Of a stretch of DNA of 64,000 nucleotides, positions 60,786-64,000 are shown in pieces. Position 1 is the first letter of the stretch. Each line of letters opens with the position of its first letter. The stretch covers positions 19,664,607 to 19,728,606 of the forward strand of contig NC_026656.2 of assembly GCF_000004075.3 (NCBI RefSeq). Reading direction: 5' to 3'. A program made the position numbers and the translations under genes. The notes beneath the pieces are model-generated. The model had not been told where the DNA came from. It was given only the letters and a program-made list of their open reading frames with translations, and ran no database searches. Origin of the DNA: Cucumis sativus (lineage: Eukaryota; Streptophyta; Magnoliopsida; Cucurbitales; Cucurbitaceae).

Positions 60786-63700
60786 ATGCCGCCACTGGGT
60801 GTGCAGCTCTTTATTACAGAACGTCAGGTAAGTCCTTCCCTCCCTCTCTGCATCTCTCTCTCTGTCCACCTCTCTATTATTAAAGCGGTGAAATGTGCAG
60901 GTGACAATGGACAATGGCATAGTTCAAGTCACGTTATCAAACCCAGATGGCATAGTAACTGGAATTCGATACGGTGGAGTTGACAACGTGCTCGAAGTCC
61001 TAAACGATGAATCTAACCGAGGGTATATATTTTGAAGGAAATACTTGCCTATACACTTTATTCAGTTGATGGTTCGACGACTTTCTTATTTGGCTTATTC
61101 TTCGTTATTCAAGAACATCAGCAGGATCGATGCAATTTGAAGAATAAAAATAAGTCACGTTAGAAAGTCATTAAGAGTTCCGACTGATGATGATGGGTGT
61201 TTAGAAACGTATTATTCTACAAAGAACATCATTTCGATTTCATTAATTGTGTCCATGCATGAGTTAGAGGCTATATTACAAAAATTATGCTCCTAAACTT
61301 TCTCATTTGTTTAAAAAATACTCTTACTCTTTTAAAAGTTGTAATATTAGCCTTGACCTTTCATTTGTCTCAGAAACTAACTTTAAAGTAGAAATTCTTT
61401 GAAGCTTTTAATGGAAACTGAGATATGAAATGTGTGTGTTGCAGTGTACGAGTTATCACTGTATGCTGTGTTATGTTGTCTTTTTTGTCTAATGTGACAT
61501 GTCCATTCCAATGGAAGAATGTGATATTTTTTGAAATGAATGCCAGTTTGGAGTTAAGTTTTGTAATTTAGTCTAAGTTAAATGTTTGTCGTTTGTAATT
61601 TCACTTTTCATGCAGGTATTGGGACCTCGTGTGGAGCTCATCATCGTCCACAACTGGATTGTTTGATGTGTATGTATTCGCTTCTCTGCTTTTTTTTCTT
61701 TTCAAGTTGGATTTCTTACAGATTTTCGGGCCTCTAAGCTTTTTCCTTGGTTAATACGTGTAACTTTGTTTTGTAGGATAAAGGCTACAGGTTTCGAGGT
61801 CATAGTGGAAAATGAAGAACAAGTGGAACTCTCCTTTACAAGAACATGGGATCTGTCTCTCGAGGGAAAACTTGTGCCTTTAGAGATTGATAAAAGGTGA
61901 CATTGAATTCATGCAGTCTGCTAAAATTAAAGTTGCAAACCTCTTTCTGATGAGTGGATTTGTAGCTTTGTAGGTTTATAATGCTCCGGGGTTCGTCTGG
62001 GTTCTACTCTTACGCTATTTACCAACACCTGGAAGAATGGCCTGGTTTCAACCTTGGTGAAACTAGACTCGCCTTCAAACTCAGAAAAGACAAGTATCAA
62101 ATTCTCAACAATATTCCTTTTTTAATGCTTAATTTAAAGCATTCGTGTGGACTTTTTAGTATTATTCTGGACACGGTCATATATGGTTGGACACAAATAT
62201 TCTTTTGTAGGTTCCACTATATGGCCATGGCAGACAACAGACAGAGGTACATGCCACTTCCAGATGACCGTTCTCCGCCTAGAGGTCGTGCCCTGGCATA
62301 TCCAGAGGCTGTCCTGCTCGTCGACCCCATCGAACCTGAGCTCCAGGGAGAGGTCTATTATCGAATCTCTTCTTTATAAGCCTCTAATTTTGTTTAAAGC
62401 AAAAGAAAAAAAGAAGTGTCATAAGATCAGCGAAATCACCGCTCAGAGCAAAACTCAAGTTAATTATTAATTTATATTCTTTATACTTTTCTTCTCTTTA
62501 CATAAAAAATGTGCACAAAACTCAACATGATTATCAATATTAATTATCGTATACTGTGTTAAATCGTTACTTAATAGATAAGAGCAATTTTTTTCCTTAC
62601 AATGTGGGACTACAAATTTAAATATCTGATCTTTATAATTCTACAACCACGTATATGATTAAATTTATTGACGGATTCAATTATGGGCAATGATCTATTC
62701 GATCATCATTAGACCGAAAATTAAGCCTATGACTACACTACAATTTTCACCAAAACCAATCTTTTATTATTTTCTTTTTTATAGAGAAAACCAGAATCAT
62801 GCTAACGTAAATGAGTTTTGATTCCTCTAATTTCATATGGACTGTAAAGGTGGATGACAAATATCAGTACTCATGCGACAACAAAGACAGCGGCGTCCAT
62901 GGATGGATATCCACCGATCCGGCAGTCGGATTCTGGCTAATCTCCCCGAGCAATGAGTTCCGATCCGGTGGACCCGTTAAACAGAACCTAACTTCACACG
63001 TCGGCCCAACCACCCTAGCTGTAAGTGATTCTTCGTTCATTCAGCCATCAATCGTTATCCTTGGCTTTGATGTTCGATATAATTGGAATTAAGCCAGATT
63101 ATACATTTACCTTAACTATGGAATCAGGTTTTTATAAGCGCACATTACGCGGGAGAGGATCTGGTGCCGAAAATCGGAGCCGGCGAGGCGTGGAAGAAAG
63201 TTTTCGGTCCTGTGTTCATCTATCTCAACTCCACTTATGATTCCTTCGACGCACTTCAGCTCTGGGAAGATGCCAAAGCACAGGTTTCTTCTATTTTTCT
63301 TCATTTCCATTCAATGACAATTCTTTTCTCGCGTCTTCTTTACCCACATCCAAATTTCTGGGTTTTTTTTTTTTTTTTTTGAATTATTCCAGTTCCTAAG
63401 ATGGGTAATTTGACCTGTCTACTATCTTTTTACACAAAAAATAGACAATCTATTATTATATATATGTGTTTGCCACACGGTGTAAGTTTATTAAAAAAAT
63501 TATTTGGACTTTACCAAGATAAGCGGCTGCCTGCAATCGAACCTGCGCCTAAGTTTTTCTTCTTGTTTGTTCATCAATTATTTTAAGTTCCAACATATCC
63601 ATAAAATTTGTAGTACTTTCAATTTTGTCTCAGTACTAGTAAAGGTGTATGGATTAAATTTGAAAAAATAGATTTTAGTCAAAAGTTTTGGCAAGAAAAC

Positions 63701-64000
63701 TTTTCCTGTGACTTACTTTGAGTTACTCTTAAAATCAAATAAAATTTAAGAAATATTTTTCCCCATGAAAAGGCAGTGATCGAAGTCCAGAGTTGGCCCT
63801 ACAGCTTCCCTGCTTCGGATGATTTTCCAAGGTCAAACCAACGTAGTAGTATCAGTGGTAAACTATTAGTCAAGGATAGGTACACAATTGCCTCAACATT
63901 ATATTTAAAATGTTTATGATGGAAATTCTGGTGAATTTTAGTGCTTCATCCAAAACTAATTGGCTAATTTAAATATCGCGACTTGATTTTAGCTACGTCA
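60786..64000 (+). CDS. Rhamnogalacturonan lyase (polysaccharide lyase family 4), 5' part
   Basis: Exons read: 60786-60827, 60901-61022, 61616-61669, 61777-61896, 61974-62093, 62211-62352, 62850-63020, 63128-63283, 63773-63879, and the start of a tenth at 63993 running off the window. The joined frame is open for about 345 residues. Family landmarks: MDNGIVQVTLSNPDGIVTGI, NRGYWDLVW, TRTWDLSL, LRGSSGFYSYAIYQHLEEWP, HYMAMADNRQRYMP, GWISTDPAVGFWLI, HYAGEDLVPKIGAGEAWKKV, GPVFIYLNS and EVQSWPYSFP. PL4 lyases cleave the Rha-GalA backbone of rhamnogalacturonan I in the cell wall. An in-frame TAG at 60768 precedes the ATG, so no N-terminal signal peptide is visible. The C-terminal half (usually to about 640-680 residues) lies outside the window. 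Confidence 0.92.

Noticed and set aside
1..64000. CRISPR arrays, bacterial operons, integrated virus or LTR retrotransposon with intact coding regions
   Set aside because: None seen: no spaced direct repeats, no reverse transcriptase, integrase or capsid motif, no clear primer-binding site next to a terminal repeat.
1..64000. Known microRNA sequences (miR156, 159, 160, 164, 166, 167, 171, 172, 319, 396 and others)
   Set aside because: Scanned by eye for their core sequences without a match; a folding scan would be needed for unknown ones.

Overview
This is nuclear DNA of a flowering plant, almost certainly a eudicot. The genes have GT-AG introns and plant-specific families (ZF-HD homeodomain, receptor-like cytoplasmic kinase, SAC51-type bHLH with its conserved uORF, D-type cyclin, chloroplast-type CutA, family 4 rhamnogalacturonan lyase). 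They sit in very AT-rich intergenic DNA full of microsatellites and decayed repeats. The protein sequences and the dispersed AT-rich repeats suggest a cucurbit such as Cucumis; that is inference, not proof.

Layout. Left part: an intronless ZF-HD transcription factor (2338-3054, minus), about 7.8 kb without a convincing gene, an intronless receptor-like cytoplasmic kinase (10827-12308, minus), and a small two-exon zinc-binding protein (17771-18344, minus) that is legible only if a short GC-AG intron is removed. Next comes a SAC51/bHLH143-type gene (22190-23278, minus) with a long spliced 5' leader reaching to about 24800. The leader carries five ATG uORFs, the last being the 53-residue conserved SAC51 uORF, itself split by an intron. 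From 24.8 to 41.2 kb I see no convincing gene, only repeats, a MITE-like element, a 27-base C run and promoter-like islands. A six-exon D-type cyclin (41229-43113, minus) follows, then a second gene-poor stretch to 55.4 kb. The right end has two plus-strand genes: six-exon CutA (55449-59236) and a rhamnogalacturonan lyase (60786 to beyond the window end).

The genes do not form a pathway or cluster; they are independent plant loci. Three encode known or likely regulators of growth (ZF-HD, SAC51-type bHLH, cyclin D). Exons were assembled by hand from reading frame, splice dinucleotides and family conservation. Every joined model keeps an open frame, but none has been checked against transcripts. 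The best observations are the complete SAC51 leader with its intron-split conserved uORF, a UGGG-repeat in the 3' region of the same gene, and the non-canonical GC-AG intron.
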